From: Luteibacter jiangsuensis
GTDB lineage: Bacteria > Pseudomonadota > Gammaproteobacteria > Xanthomonadales > Rhodanobacteraceae
DNA: 64,000 nt
Assembly (NCBI RefSeq): GCF_011742555.1
Contig: NZ_JAAQQR010000002.1
Span: 434,001 to 498,000 of the forward strand
Direction of reading: 5' to 3'
Shown piece after piece: positions 40,330 through 49,022 of the stretch. Under the pieces are notes generated by a model. That model was not told the DNA's origin and made no database searches. It saw nothing but the letters and a program-made list of their open reading frames with translations. The stretch's first letter is position 1. Each line of letters begins with the position of its first letter. The translations under genes were made by a program, and so were the position numbers.

Positions 40330-41022
40330 ATGCATATCCTCCTCCTGGAAGACGACGTCGAGTTGGGCGAAGCCATCAAACACGCCCTGGAGCAGCAGTC
40401 GTATGCGGTGACATGGCTCACCGATGGCCGCAACGGAGCGAATGCGCTGCCCGATGCGTCGTTCGACCTCATCCTCCTCGACCTGGGTCTGCCAGGACGG
40501 GACGGTATCGACCTGCTCCAGCAGGCGCGCCGCGCCGGCATCAAGACCCCCATCCTCATCATGACCGCCCGCGATGCGCCGGAGGCGCGCATCAGGGGCC
40601 TGGACATGGGTGCCGACGATTACCTGGTCAAACCCTTCCACCTCGGCGAGCTGGCCGCGCGCATCCGCTCGCTGACCCGGCGTGCGCAGGGTCTGGTCGA
40701 CAATCGCATCGAGGTCGCCGGCCTTGTCCTCAATCTCGGGACGACCGACGTGGCTTTCCGCGGCGAATGCATCACATTGACCCGCCGCGAATTTGCGGTG
40801 CTCCGCATCCTCATGGAGCGCGCAGGGCGCATCGTCCGGCGCGAGAGCCTGGAGAGCTCGGTATACGGGTTCGATACAGTGGTCGACCGCAACGCCATCG
40901 AAGTGCACGTGCACTGGCTGCGCCGCAAGCTCAGTCCGGAACTCATCCACACGGTGCGCGGTATCGGCTACATGATGCCCCGGGAACCCAAATGCCCGCC
41001 CTCAGCCTCCGCGCACGATTGA
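40330..41022 (+). CDS. OmpR/PhoB-family response regulator (QseB/PmrA-like)
   Basis: A 230-residue DNA-binding response regulator. The receiver domain starts HILLLEDDVELGEAI. The acidic pocket is E7-D8-D9, phosphorylated Asp51 lies in LLDLGLPG, and the conserved Lys is in DDYLVKPF. The C-terminal winged helix (about residues 125-225) includes LTRREFAVLRILMERAG and the recognition region DRNAIEVHVHWLRRKL. The last 31 bases overlap the start of the sensor kinase gene. Likely targets are itself and the RND operon 1.5 kb downstream (inference from a shared upstream repeat). Confidence 0.93.
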   Translation: MHILLLEDDVELGEAIKHALEQQSYAVTWLTDGRNGANALPDASFDLILLDLGLPGRDGIDLLQQARRAGIKTPILIMTARDAPEARIRGLDMGADDYLVKPFHLGELAARIRSLTRRAQGLVDNRIEVAGLVLNLGTTDVAFRGECITLTRREFAVLRILMERAGRIVRRESLESSVYGFDTVVDRNAIEVHVHWLRRKLSPELIHTVRGIGYMMPREPKCPPSASAHD

Positions 41023-42389
41023 CCTGGCTCATCATCGCCGTGCAGGTGGCGGTGCTGATCCCGCTGGGCGCCATCAGCTACCAGCGCGAGCGGGCAGAGA
41101 TGGTGAAATTGCTGGATGGGCGCCTCGCTCAGGCCGGGCGCACGCTCGGCACCCTGATCGCGGACAGCCAGCGCGGCTACAGCGATGCGGATGCCCGACG
41201 CGCCGTCAAACTCGTCACCGCCGCCCAACGCGGCACGGTTGTTGTGGCGGTTCACGCAAAGAATTACGAACCCGAAGTGGGCTTCCAGGCCTACAACCCG
41301 CAGGGCACGCTCATTGCCGCCACGGCGAACCTGGCGGACCTGCCGCCGCCCGCGCCAGGCGAGCGCGGATTCAGCGACATCGAACACGATGGGGCGGGCT
41401 GGCGGCTGTTCACGCTGACCAACCGCTTCAACCTCACGGTGCGCATCGGCGAACGGGCGGAGAACCGGGCCGACATCACGCGGGAACTCGTCCTCGAACA
41501 CTCGTTACCCCTCCTCATCGGCCTGCCCTTGCTGGCCTTGCTCGCGAGCCTGGCGGTCAAGCAGGGGTTGCGCCCTTTGAACAGGCTCACCCAGGTACTC
41601 TCCGAGCGCGCCCCACGCAGCCGGACACCTATCGCCATCGAGCGCTCCCCGGGCGAGATCAAGCCGCTGATCGCCACGCTCAACGAGCAGCTGGAACGGC
41701 TGGAGGACGTGATCGAACGCGAGCACCGGTTCGCCGGCGATGTGGCCCATGAACTGCGCACGCCGCTGGCGGCGACGACCATTCACCTGGAGAGCGCGCT
41801 GATCGCCAACGATCCGGCCGAACTTGAGTTCACCCTGCATAGCGCCCGGCGCAGCCTGGGACGGTTGGGGCGACGCATCGAGCAGATCCTGGCCATCGCG
41901 CGCCTCGAAGCCGGCGCGGCCGCCGAGCAACGCATCCCACTGGACCTGATCGTGCTGGCGACGGAGGTGGTCGAGGAACTGGCACCGCTCATCGCCGAGA
42001 AGGACATCGCGCTCAGCCTCACGCATGAGGAGCCTGTGGTTCGCGTGGCCGGCCACGAGGTCGCATTGACGGCCATGTTCCGCAACCTCGTGGAGAACGC
42101 GCTGCGCTACACACCCGAGGGCGGACGGGCGGATATCTCGATCCAACGCGATGGCGGCATCGTCGTCATCGGAGTCTGCGACGACGGACCAGGCATACCG
42201 CTCTACCGTCGTGCGCTGGCGTTCAAGCGCTTCGAGCGGAGCAGCGACACCAAGGAACCAGGTTACGGCCTGGGTCTGAGCATCGTGCAACGCGCGGTCG
42301 AGCTGCACGAAGGTTCGATCGAATTGCTCAACGGCCCGTCGGCGCGCGGCCTCTTGGTGCGAATCCACATCGAGGCGCTCGACGGCTGA
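40992..42389 (+). CDS. Sensor histidine kinase (QseC/PmrB-like)
   Basis: Inner-membrane sensor kinase, 465 residues. TM1 lies at about 8-28; a periplasmic sensor of about 140 residues and TM2 (about 171-190) follow. After the HAMP-like linker the phosphoacceptor His lies in RFAGDVAHELRTPLAA (about residue 253). The ATPase domain has the N-box NLVENALRYTPEGG, the G1 box DDGPGIP and G2 GYGLGLSIV. The ATG at 40992 overlaps the response regulator gene, as usual for cognate pairs. Signal unknown. Confidence 0.93.
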   Translation: MPALSLRARLTWLIIAVQVAVLIPLGAISYQRERAEMVKLLDGRLAQAGRTLGTLIADSQRGYSDADARRAVKLVTAAQRGTVVVAVHAKNYEPEVGFQAYNPQGTLIAATANLADLPPPAPGERGFSDIEHDGAGWRLFTLTNRFNLTVRIGERAENRADITRELVLEHSLPLLIGLPLLALLASLAVKQGLRPLNRLTQVLSERAPRSRTPIAIERSPGEIKPLIATLNEQLERLEDVIEREHRFAGDVAHELRTPLAATTIHLESALIANDPAELEFTLHSARRSLGRLGRRIEQILAIARLEAGAAAEQRIPLDLIVLATEVVEELAPLIAEKDIALSLTHEEPVVRVAGHEVALTAMFRNLVENALRYTPEGGRADISIQRDGGIVVIGVCDDGPGIPLYRRALAFKRFERSSDTKEPGYGLGLSIVQRAVELHEGSIELLNGPSARGLLVRIHIEALDG

Positions 42390-42399
42390 CGGCCGGCGT

Positions 42400-42424
42400 C
42401 CAAAGCAAGACAAAAGATTTCCAC
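42400..42424 (+). promoter_or_regulatory. Candidate response-regulator operator before the RND operon
   Basis: CCAAAGCAA at 42400 and CAAAAGATT at 42411 are imperfect direct repeats 11 bp apart. The latter is part of CAAAAGATTTCCAC, matching the block before the response regulator at 13 of 14 bases. It lies 140 bases upstream of the permease start, in the 175-bp gap after the kinase gene. Confidence 0.5.
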
Positions 42425-42564
42425 AAGGTTCGGACCGAACAATGGGCGTGGGCGATTCTGCCCGAGTCCCAGCGAGTGGCCATGAACCTCACCGCGCCTC
42501 ACCGATCCGCTGCCAGGCCTGGCAGCACCCGGCTGCCGCAACCGCCCCGCGGAGGTTCCGCTGC

Positions 42565-45500
42565 ATGTTAGGGATGGTACGCATCGCGCTGTCGCGCCCC
42601 TATACGTTCATCGTCCTTGCCCTGCTCATCCTCATTGCGGGCCCCCTGGCCGCCATCAAGACGCCCACGGACATCTTCCCGAACATCGGCATTCCGGTGA
42701 TCAGCGTGGTCTGGACGTACAACGGCCTGCCGCCGGAGCAGATGTCGGGACGTGTGATCTATTACTACGAGCGTCAGTTGACCACATCGGTCAACGATAT
42801 CGAGCACATCGAGTCGCAGTCGCTACCCGGCGTGGGCATCGTCAAGATCTTCTTCCAGCCCGGCGTGGACATCCGTACCGCCACCGCCCAGGTAACCTCG
42901 ATCTCGCAGACCGTGGTAAAGCAGATGCCGCCGGGCATCACGCCCCCGCTCATCCTCAACTACAACGCGTCCACCGTACCGGTGCTGCAGATGGCGCTTT
43001 CCAGCCCCATCCTGTCAGAGGCGACGATCCGCGACATCGCGCAGAACTTCATGCGCCCCACGCTCATTTCGGTCCCAGGCGTGGCCATTCCGACACCTTA
43101 CGGCGGCAAGCAGAAGCAGGTAACGCTCGACCTGAATCCGCAGGCGCTGGCGGCCAAGGGCCTATCCGCACAGGATGTCGGCAATGCGTTGGCGACGCAG
43201 AACCAGATCATCCCCGTCGGCACCGCGAAGATCGGCACCTACGAGTACCACGTCCAGCTCAACAACAGCCCGACGGCCATTGACGAGCTGAACAACCTGC
43301 CGATCAAGACAGTCAACGGCGCCACCATCACGATCGGCGACGTTGCGCATGTTCGCGACGGCGCGCCGCCACAGAACAACGTGGTGCGCGTGGACGGCAA
43401 GCGGGCGGTACTCATGCCGGCACTGAAGAACGGCAACGCCTCCACGCTGGACGTGGTGGCGGGCATCAAGAAGCTGTTGCCGCTGATCGCCGAGACCCAG
43501 CCCAAGTCGCTGAAGATGAACCTCCTCGGCGATCAGTCCCTCTTCGTGAAAGCCGCGGTGAGCTCGGTCGCGCGCGAGGGCATCATCGCCGCCGTGCTGA
43601 CCTCGGTCATGATCCTGCTGTTCCTGGGCAGTTGGCGCTCGACCGTGATCATCGCGCTGTCGATCCCGCTCGCGGTCCTGTCGGCTATCGCTTTGCTGGC
43701 CGTCTTCGGGCAGACCCTGAACGTGATGACCCTGGGTGGTCTCGCTCTGGCGGTAGGCATCCTCGTCGACGATGCCACGGTGACCATCGAGAATATCAAC
43801 TGGCACCTCGAGCAGGGCAAGGGCGTCGTCGACGCCATCATGGACGGCGCCAGACAGATCGTGACGCCGGCGTTCGTGTCGCTGCTGTGCATCTGCATCG
43901 TCTTCGTGCCGATGTTCATGCTCGACGGCATCGCCGGCTTCCTGTTCCGGCCGATGGCATTGGCCGTGATCTTCGCCATGGTGTCTTCGTTCGTCCTTTC
44001 GCGAACCCTCGTGCCCACGCTGGCGATGTTCCTCCTCAAGCCGCATACGGTGGAGACGGGTCCGGGCAATCATCCCGAGGACCAGGTCATCAACCATCAC
44101 GAAGGCGATCGTCATGCGCAGAAGCGCCGCAACCCCTTCGTGCGTGGCCTGATCGCGTTCCAGCTGGGCTTCGAGCAGCGTTTCACTGGCGTGCGAGACA
44201 CCTACTACGCCGTGCTGGGCGTGGCGCTGGCCCATCGCAAGCGTTTCGTGCTTGGCTTCCTGGCGTTCGTCTTCGCTTCCTTCGCCCTCATACCGGCATT
44301 GGGCCGGGATTTCTTCCCCGAGGTGGACGCGGATTCGCTCTCGCTGCACGTGCGCGCCCCGATGGGTACGCGCGTCGAGGAAACAGCGGCGGAATTCGAC
44401 CACATCGAGCGCGCCATCCGGTCAGTCATTCCGCCGGACGAACTCGACGCCATTATCGACAACATCGGCCTTCCGCTGTCCGGTGTGAATCTCGTCTACA
44501 GCAGCAGCGGCACCATCGGATCGCAGGACGGCGACATCCAGATCGTGCTGAAGGAGGGCCACCGTCCCGCGGCCGAATTCATGAAGAAGCTGCGCGAGAT
44601 CCTGCCGCGGCAGTTCCCCGGCACGCAGTTCGCCTTCCTGCCTTCGGACATGACCAGCCAGATCCTGAACTTCGGCGCGCCGGCGCCGCTGGATGTATCG
44701 ATCGCCGGCCGCGATCGCAAGGCGAACGAGGCTTATGCCGAAGCGATCCTCAAGGAGATGCGCAAGATCGACGGCATCGTGGACGTGCGCCTGCAACAGA
44801 GCTCCAGCTACCCCCAGCTCAACGTCAAGGTCGACCGCATCCGCGCCGACGGCCTCGGCATCACCGAGCGCGACGTGACCAACAGCATGGTGGCGTCGCT
44901 CGCAGGCAGTTCGCAGGTCGCACCGGCCTTCTGGCTGAACCCGAAGAACGGCGTGTCGTACGCGATCGTGGCGTCGACGCCGCAGTACCGGATGGACTCG
45001 ATGTCCGACCTGAAGGCGCTGCCGGTGACGTCTGCCGTCAACGGCTCCACGCAGATCCTCGGCGGTCTGGCCAGCTTCACGCGCGGGCCCAGCGATGCGG
45101 TGGTGTCGCACTACAACATCATGCCCTCGTACGACATCTACGCCTCGATCCAGGGACGCGACCTGGGCGGCGTCTCCGCCGACGTGCAGAAGGTGCTCGA
45201 CCGATTCGCCGCGAAGCGCCCGGCCGGCACGCTGGTGAGCCTGCACGGCCAGGTGGGCACCATGAACGAGGCCTTCAGCGGCCTGCTCTTCGGCCTCGTC
45301 GGTGCCGTGGTCCTGATCTATCTGCTGATCGTGGTGAACTTCCAGTCCTGGCTGGATCCGTTCGTGATCATCACCGCGCTTCCGGCAGCGCTGGCGGGCA
45401 TCGTGTGGATGCTGTTCCTGACCCACACCACCCTGTCGGTGCCCGCCCTTACCGGCGCCATCATGTGCATGGGCGTGGCGACCGCGAACTCCATCCTGGT

Positions 45501-45804
45501 GGTGAGCTTCTGTCGCGAGCGTCTGGCCGAACATGGCGACGCCTTCAAGGCCGCGCTGGAGGCGGGCTTCACTCGCTTCCGTCCCGTCTGCATGACGGCG
45601 TTGGCCATGATCATCGGCATGCTGCCCATGGCGCTGACCCACGAGCAAAACTCGCCCCTGGGCCGCGCCGTCATCGGCGGCCTGCTCTTCGCCACGTTCG
45701 CGACGCTGCTTTTCGTGCCGGTCATCTTCGCCATCGTGCATGGCCGCGCTGCGCCTGTTCCTTCTGAAGACCGCCTGATCGGAAACCCCTCCCATGTCTC
45801 ATGA
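42565..45804 (+). CDS. RND efflux pump permease
   Basis: Inner-membrane proton-driven RND transporter, 1079 residues, about the size of AcrB. It has TM1 after IALSRPYTFIVLALLIL, a porter domain, and a TM4 proton-relay Asp pair in GILVDDATVTIEN (about residues 400-410). A second half begins near AHRKRFVLGFLAF (about 555), and C-terminal helices contain GAIMCMGVATANSILVV. A His-rich cytoplasmic linker (VINHHEGDRHAQ) between the halves is unusual. The start at 42565 has GGAGG nine bases upstream. The stop overlaps the adaptor start by 11 bases. The TM4 motif is typical of the HAE/acriflavine class; substrate unknown. Confidence 0.94.
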   Translation: MLGMVRIALSRPYTFIVLALLILIAGPLAAIKTPTDIFPNIGIPVISVVWTYNGLPPEQMSGRVIYYYERQLTTSVNDIEHIESQSLPGVGIVKIFFQPGVDIRTATAQVTSISQTVVKQMPPGITPPLILNYNASTVPVLQMALSSPILSEATIRDIAQNFMRPTLISVPGVAIPTPYGGKQKQVTLDLNPQALAAKGLSAQDVGNALATQNQIIPVGTAKIGTYEYHVQLNNSPTAIDELNNLPIKTVNGATITIGDVAHVRDGAPPQNNVVRVDGKRAVLMPALKNGNASTLDVVAGIKKLLPLIAETQPKSLKMNLLGDQSLFVKAAVSSVAREGIIAAVLTSVMILLFLGSWRSTVIIALSIPLAVLSAIALLAVFGQTLNVMTLGGLALAVGILVDDATVTIENINWHLEQGKGVVDAIMDGARQIVTPAFVSLLCICIVFVPMFMLDGIAGFLFRPMALAVIFAMVSSFVLSRTLVPTLAMFLLKPHTVETGPGNHPEDQVINHHEGDRHAQKRRNPFVRGLIAFQLGFEQRFTGVRDTYYAVLGVALAHRKRFVLGFLAFVFASFALIPALGRDFFPEVDADSLSLHVRAPMGTRVEETAAEFDHIERAIRSVIPPDELDAIIDNIGLPLSGVNLVYSSSGTIGSQDGDIQIVLKEGHRPAAEFMKKLREILPRQFPGTQFAFLPSDMTSQILNFGAPAPLDVSIAGRDRKANEAYAEAILKEMRKIDGIVDVRLQQSSSYPQLNVKVDRIRADGLGITERDVTNSMVASLAGSSQVAPAFWLNPKNGVSYAIVASTPQYRMDSMSDLKALPVTSAVNGSTQILGGLASFTRGPSDAVVSHYNIMPSYDIYASIQGRDLGGVSADVQKVLDRFAAKRPAGTLVSLHGQVGTMNEAFSGLLFGLVGAVVLIYLLIVVNFQSWLDPFVIITALPAALAGIVWMLFLTHTTLSVPALTGAIMCMGVATANSILVVSFCRERLAEHGDAFKAALEAGFTRFRPVCMTALAMIIGMLPMALTHEQNSPLGRAVIGGLLFATFATLLFVPVIFAIVHGRAAPVPSEDRLIGNPSHVS

Positions 45805-46981
45805 AGCTCCCGCCCCCATGCCGGGGCGTCCTCCCCGTGTTCGCCTGGCGCTTGCCATCGGCGTGGTTCTCGCGTCGGTGGGGGTCGTCGCCGGGCTTTC
45901 GCTCCGCGCGGTCGAATCGCGAGAACTGGACACCTGGACGCAGGCACAACTGACGCCTTCGGTCCAGACGATTTCCGCCTCGGCCCTGAGCGATACGCAA
46001 GGCCTCACGTTACCCGGCCACCTGGACGCGTGGATCGCCACGCCCATCCACGCGCGTGTCGGTGGCTACCTCAAGCAATGGAACGTGGACATCGGCGAGA
46101 AGGTGAAGGCCGGCCAGGTGCTCGCCCTCATCGACACGCCGGAACTCGACCAGCAGTTCGAACAGGCCAAGGCCGAACTGGTCCGTGCGCAAGCCAACGT
46201 GCGCCTGGCAGACACGACCGCCAGGCGCTGGCAAAACCTCTTGCAGTCGCGGTCGGTATCCAAGCAGGAAGCCGACGAGAAGGCGAGCGAGGCGGAAACC
46301 GCCCGCGCCAACGAACTGGCCGCGAAGGCCGATGTGGACCGGCTGGCGGCGCTCGAATCGTTCAAGAAGATCGTCGCTCCGTTCGACGGCACCGTCACCG
46401 CGCGCAACACCGATATCGGCGACCTCATCACCGCCAACAGCGACGGCGGGCAGCCGCTGTTCTCCATTGCCGACACGAGCAAGATGCGCCTCTACACGCA
46501 GGTGCCGCAGAGTTACGCGTCGAGCATCTTGCCCGGGATGAAAGTGAAGCTTCTGGTGCTTGGCCATGGCGGCGAAACGGTCAATGGCACACTCATCGGC
46601 ACCTCGCGCTCCATCAGCCGCACGTCCGGGACCTTGCTGGCCCAGTTCAAGGTGGAGAACCCACGCCAGGATCTTCTGCCTGGCGACTTCGCCGAAGTGC
46701 AGATGGCCACTCACGCACCCGACGGATCGGTCACCGTGCCCGCCACCACCCTGCTCTTCCGGGCGGCCGGGCCGCAGATCGCCGTGCTGGGCAAGGACGA
46801 TCATGTGGTGTTGCGCGACGTGCACATCGCCATGGACCTGGGCGACAAGCTGATCATCGACCAAGGCCTGCGCCCGGACGATCGCATCATCGATCACCCC
46901 ACCGATTCGCTGGCCCAGGGCGACCTGGTGCAGATCGCCCAGCCTGTGCGCGATGAGCCGAGCCATGCCAAGAATGCGTGA
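45794..46981 (+). CDS. RND periplasmic adaptor (membrane fusion protein)
   Basis: HlyD/AcrA-type adaptor bridging permease and outer-membrane channel, 395 residues. An N-terminal membrane anchor (about residues 18-36) takes the place of a lipobox. The lipoyl half-motifs ARVGGYLKQWNVDIGEKVKAGQVLALIDTPEL and ESFKKIVAPFDGTVTARNTDIGDLI flank a helical hairpin (about residues 115-180), then a beta-barrel and the membrane-proximal domain. The ATG at 45794 overlaps the permease gene, and its 3' end overlaps the next gene, so the three are tightly coupled. Confidence 0.94.
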   Translation: MSHEAPAPMPGRPPRVRLALAIGVVLASVGVVAGLSLRAVESRELDTWTQAQLTPSVQTISASALSDTQGLTLPGHLDAWIATPIHARVGGYLKQWNVDIGEKVKAGQVLALIDTPELDQQFEQAKAELVRAQANVRLADTTARRWQNLLQSRSVSKQEADEKASEAETARANELAAKADVDRLAALESFKKIVAPFDGTVTARNTDIGDLITANSDGGQPLFSIADTSKMRLYTQVPQSYASSILPGMKVKLLVLGHGGETVNGTLIGTSRSISRTSGTLLAQFKVENPRQDLLPGDFAEVQMATHAPDGSVTVPATTLLFRAAGPQIAVLGKDDHVVLRDVHIAMDLGDKLIIDQGLRPDDRIIDHPTDSLAQGDLVQIAQPVRDEPSHAKNA

Positions 46982-48458
46982 TGTCGTTCGCCGGTCGCTG
47001 TCCCTTGGTGTGCTCCTGGCGCTGGCCGGCTGCTCGCTGGCGCCCGAGTACAGCCGGCCCACGGCCGGTCCCTTGCCCGACGCGTTCAAGGGTGCGAGCA
47101 ACCCCGAAGGCTGGACGATCGCCGCGCCGAAAGACGAGGCGGCGCGTGGCCCCTGGTGGACCGCGTACAGCGACCCGGTGCTCGATCGTCTGGAAGGTCG
47201 CCTCAACGCCGACAATCCCGACCTCGCCATCGCACTGGCACGTGTGGATGCCTCGCAGGCGTTTCTCGAGCAACTGGGTGCCGCGCAACAGCCGCAAGCC
47301 GGCGTGAGCGCCAGCCCGACCCGCGATCGCCAGTCCGGTCGCCGCCCCCTGCGTGGCGCGAACCAGCCCAACGAGTACGACACTCGTACGTTCGCGTTCT
47401 CCACGGGCTACGAGCTCGATCTGTGGGGACGCATCCGTAACGAAGTCGCGACAGGGCGTGCGCAGACCCAGGCGGCGGAAGCAGACCTGGCCTCGGCTCG
47501 ATTGAGCCTCCAGGCGGAACTGGCCGACCTCTATATCAAGCTCCGCGGCTACGACGTCCAGGCGCAGATCGTCCAGGATTCGTTGAAGGCATTCGGCGAG
47601 GGCCAGCAGATCACGCAGAACCGCATGGACGGCGGTGTTTCCTCGGGTCTGGATGTGGCGCGCGCGAATGCCCAGTTGGCAGATGCGCAGGCACAAGCCA
47701 CGGAACTACGCGTGCAGCGTGCGCTCACGGAGCACGCCATCGCCGCACTGATCGGCGAATCGGCCTCCACATTCTCGCTGCCGCCGCAGAAAGCGGCCGT
47801 GCCCTTGCCGAAGATTCCCCTGGGCGTGCCGTCCACGCTGCTCGAACGCCGACCGGACATCGCGGCGGCCGAGCGCCGTGCATTCGCGGCCAATGCGGCC
47901 ATCGGCGTGGCACGCGCGGCGTTCTATCCGGACGTCAGCCTCAGTGCCGCCTTCGGCTTCCAGGACGTCGGCCACGGCCGGCTGCTGAGCGCGACCAACC
48001 AGTTCTGGAGTCTGGGTCCACTCGCATCCTTCAATCTTTTCGACGGAGGACTGCGACGCGGACGCGAAGCCGAAGCCAGGGCGGAGTTCGCTTCCGCATC
48101 GGCGCAGTACAGGCACGTGGTGCTCCACGCATTCCAGCAGGTCGAAGACAACCTCACGCTGTTACAGGAACTCGGCCGGGAAAGCGAACAGGAAGGCGCC
48201 GCCGCCGAAGCGGCCAAACAGTCGCAGACCCTGGCGACCAATCGCTACAACGAAGGCGTCGTCAGCTACCTGGAAGTGGTCACTGCGCAGACAGCCGCCC
48301 TCCAGGCGGAGCGCACGGCAGAAAGGGTCCACACCCGCCAGTTGCAGGCCAGCGTCGATCTCATCCGCGCCCTCGGCGGCGGCTGGGACGGCGAACTTCG
48401 GCTTTCTCGCACTGACAGCCCTGTAACGCGGAAACCCGCCACGCCGAACGCGCCCTGA
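46953..48458 (+). CDS. NodT/OprM-type outer-membrane efflux lipoprotein
   Basis: Outer-membrane channel of the RND pump, up to 501 residues. It has a lipoprotein signal with lipobox LALAGC (Cys27 from the first ATG). The duplicated OEP repeats contain ALARVDASQAFLEQLGAAQQP, YELDLWGRIRNEV, VPSTLLERRPDIAAAERR and a C-terminal EGVVSYLEVVTAQTAAL. ATGs at 46953, 46965 and 46974 are all possible; all overlap the adaptor gene. Distinct from the TolC at 9.9 kb, which lacks a lipid anchor. Confidence 0.93.
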   Translation: MSRAMPRMRDVVRRSLSLGVLLALAGCSLAPEYSRPTAGPLPDAFKGASNPEGWTIAAPKDEAARGPWWTAYSDPVLDRLEGRLNADNPDLAIALARVDASQAFLEQLGAAQQPQAGVSASPTRDRQSGRRPLRGANQPNEYDTRTFAFSTGYELDLWGRIRNEVATGRAQTQAAEADLASARLSLQAELADLYIKLRGYDVQAQIVQDSLKAFGEGQQITQNRMDGGVSSGLDVARANAQLADAQAQATELRVQRALTEHAIAALIGESASTFSLPPQKAAVPLPKIPLGVPSTLLERRPDIAAAERRAFAANAAIGVARAAFYPDVSLSAAFGFQDVGHGRLLSATNQFWSLGPLASFNLFDGGLRRGREAEARAEFASASAQYRHVVLHAFQQVEDNLTLLQELGRESEQEGAAAEAAKQSQTLATNRYNEGVVSYLEVVTAQTAALQAERTAERVHTRQLQASVDLIRALGGGWDGELRLSRTDSPVTRKPATPNAP

Positions 48459-48492
48459 GCGCTACGCCCCCACTCATCAGGAGATTCAAGCC

Positions 48493-49002
48493 ATGCCACA
48501 CCGGAAGCCATGCCTCGGCATCATGCTCTTGGTTGCCGCACTTTCCACGGGTTGCGCCGCCCACCTGCAAACCAGAACCGTGCAGGACGGCGACACCTAT
48601 GACCTGTGGGCCGCCCGGATGGAACACATGCCGTTCGTGTTCCACGAACCCGATGGACATGTCGACGTGTACGACGTCAGAGGTAATGCATGGACGGGGC
48701 CCACGAACGACCTGAAGGACGGCAGCGCGGACCGCGTCGAAGTGTACGAGGGCCACTACGCGGCAGCGACGGGCACGATGTGCACACCGTCGACGACCGC
48801 ACTCACGGCCGGACGCGCCGCGGGCAGTGCGAACGTGGTGGCGGCCATCTGCGACCGCGGCCGCACGGTCGTTTCCTTCAGCGACAAGGTCCGCGCACGC
48901 GTGCTAGACGCGAAGACCGAATATGTCCCGCGTGTCCGGCATCTTCTCCTGGAAGGCATCTGGGAAAGCGTGGCCCAGGAACCCGCGCCGCTGCATACGT
49001 GA
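48493..49002 (+). CDS. Hypothetical lipoprotein, last gene of the RND operon
   Basis: A 169-residue predicted lipoprotein; the signal sequence ends in the lipobox LSTGC with Cys21. No family is recognised. The mature part has a DGDTYDLWAARMEHMPFVFHEPDG segment and a pair of later cysteines (TMCTPS, AICDRG) that could form a disulfide. AGGAG precedes the ATG by about eight bases. It follows the outer-membrane channel gene by 34 bp on the same strand, so it probably belongs to the efflux operon. A role there is inference. Confidence 0.7.
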   Translation: MPHRKPCLGIMLLVAALSTGCAAHLQTRTVQDGDTYDLWAARMEHMPFVFHEPDGHVDVYDVRGNAWTGPTNDLKDGSADRVEVYEGHYAAATGTMCTPSTTALTAGRAAGSANVVAAICDRGRTVVSFSDKVRARVLDAKTEYVPRVRHLLLEGIWESVAQEPAPLHT

Positions 49003-49022
49003 TATCGGGCACGTCAGGAATA

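Noticed and set aside
43632-45767. 711-residue frame inside the RND permease
   Set aside because: Same-strand, out-of-frame shadow; Arg/Pro/His-rich and without motifs.
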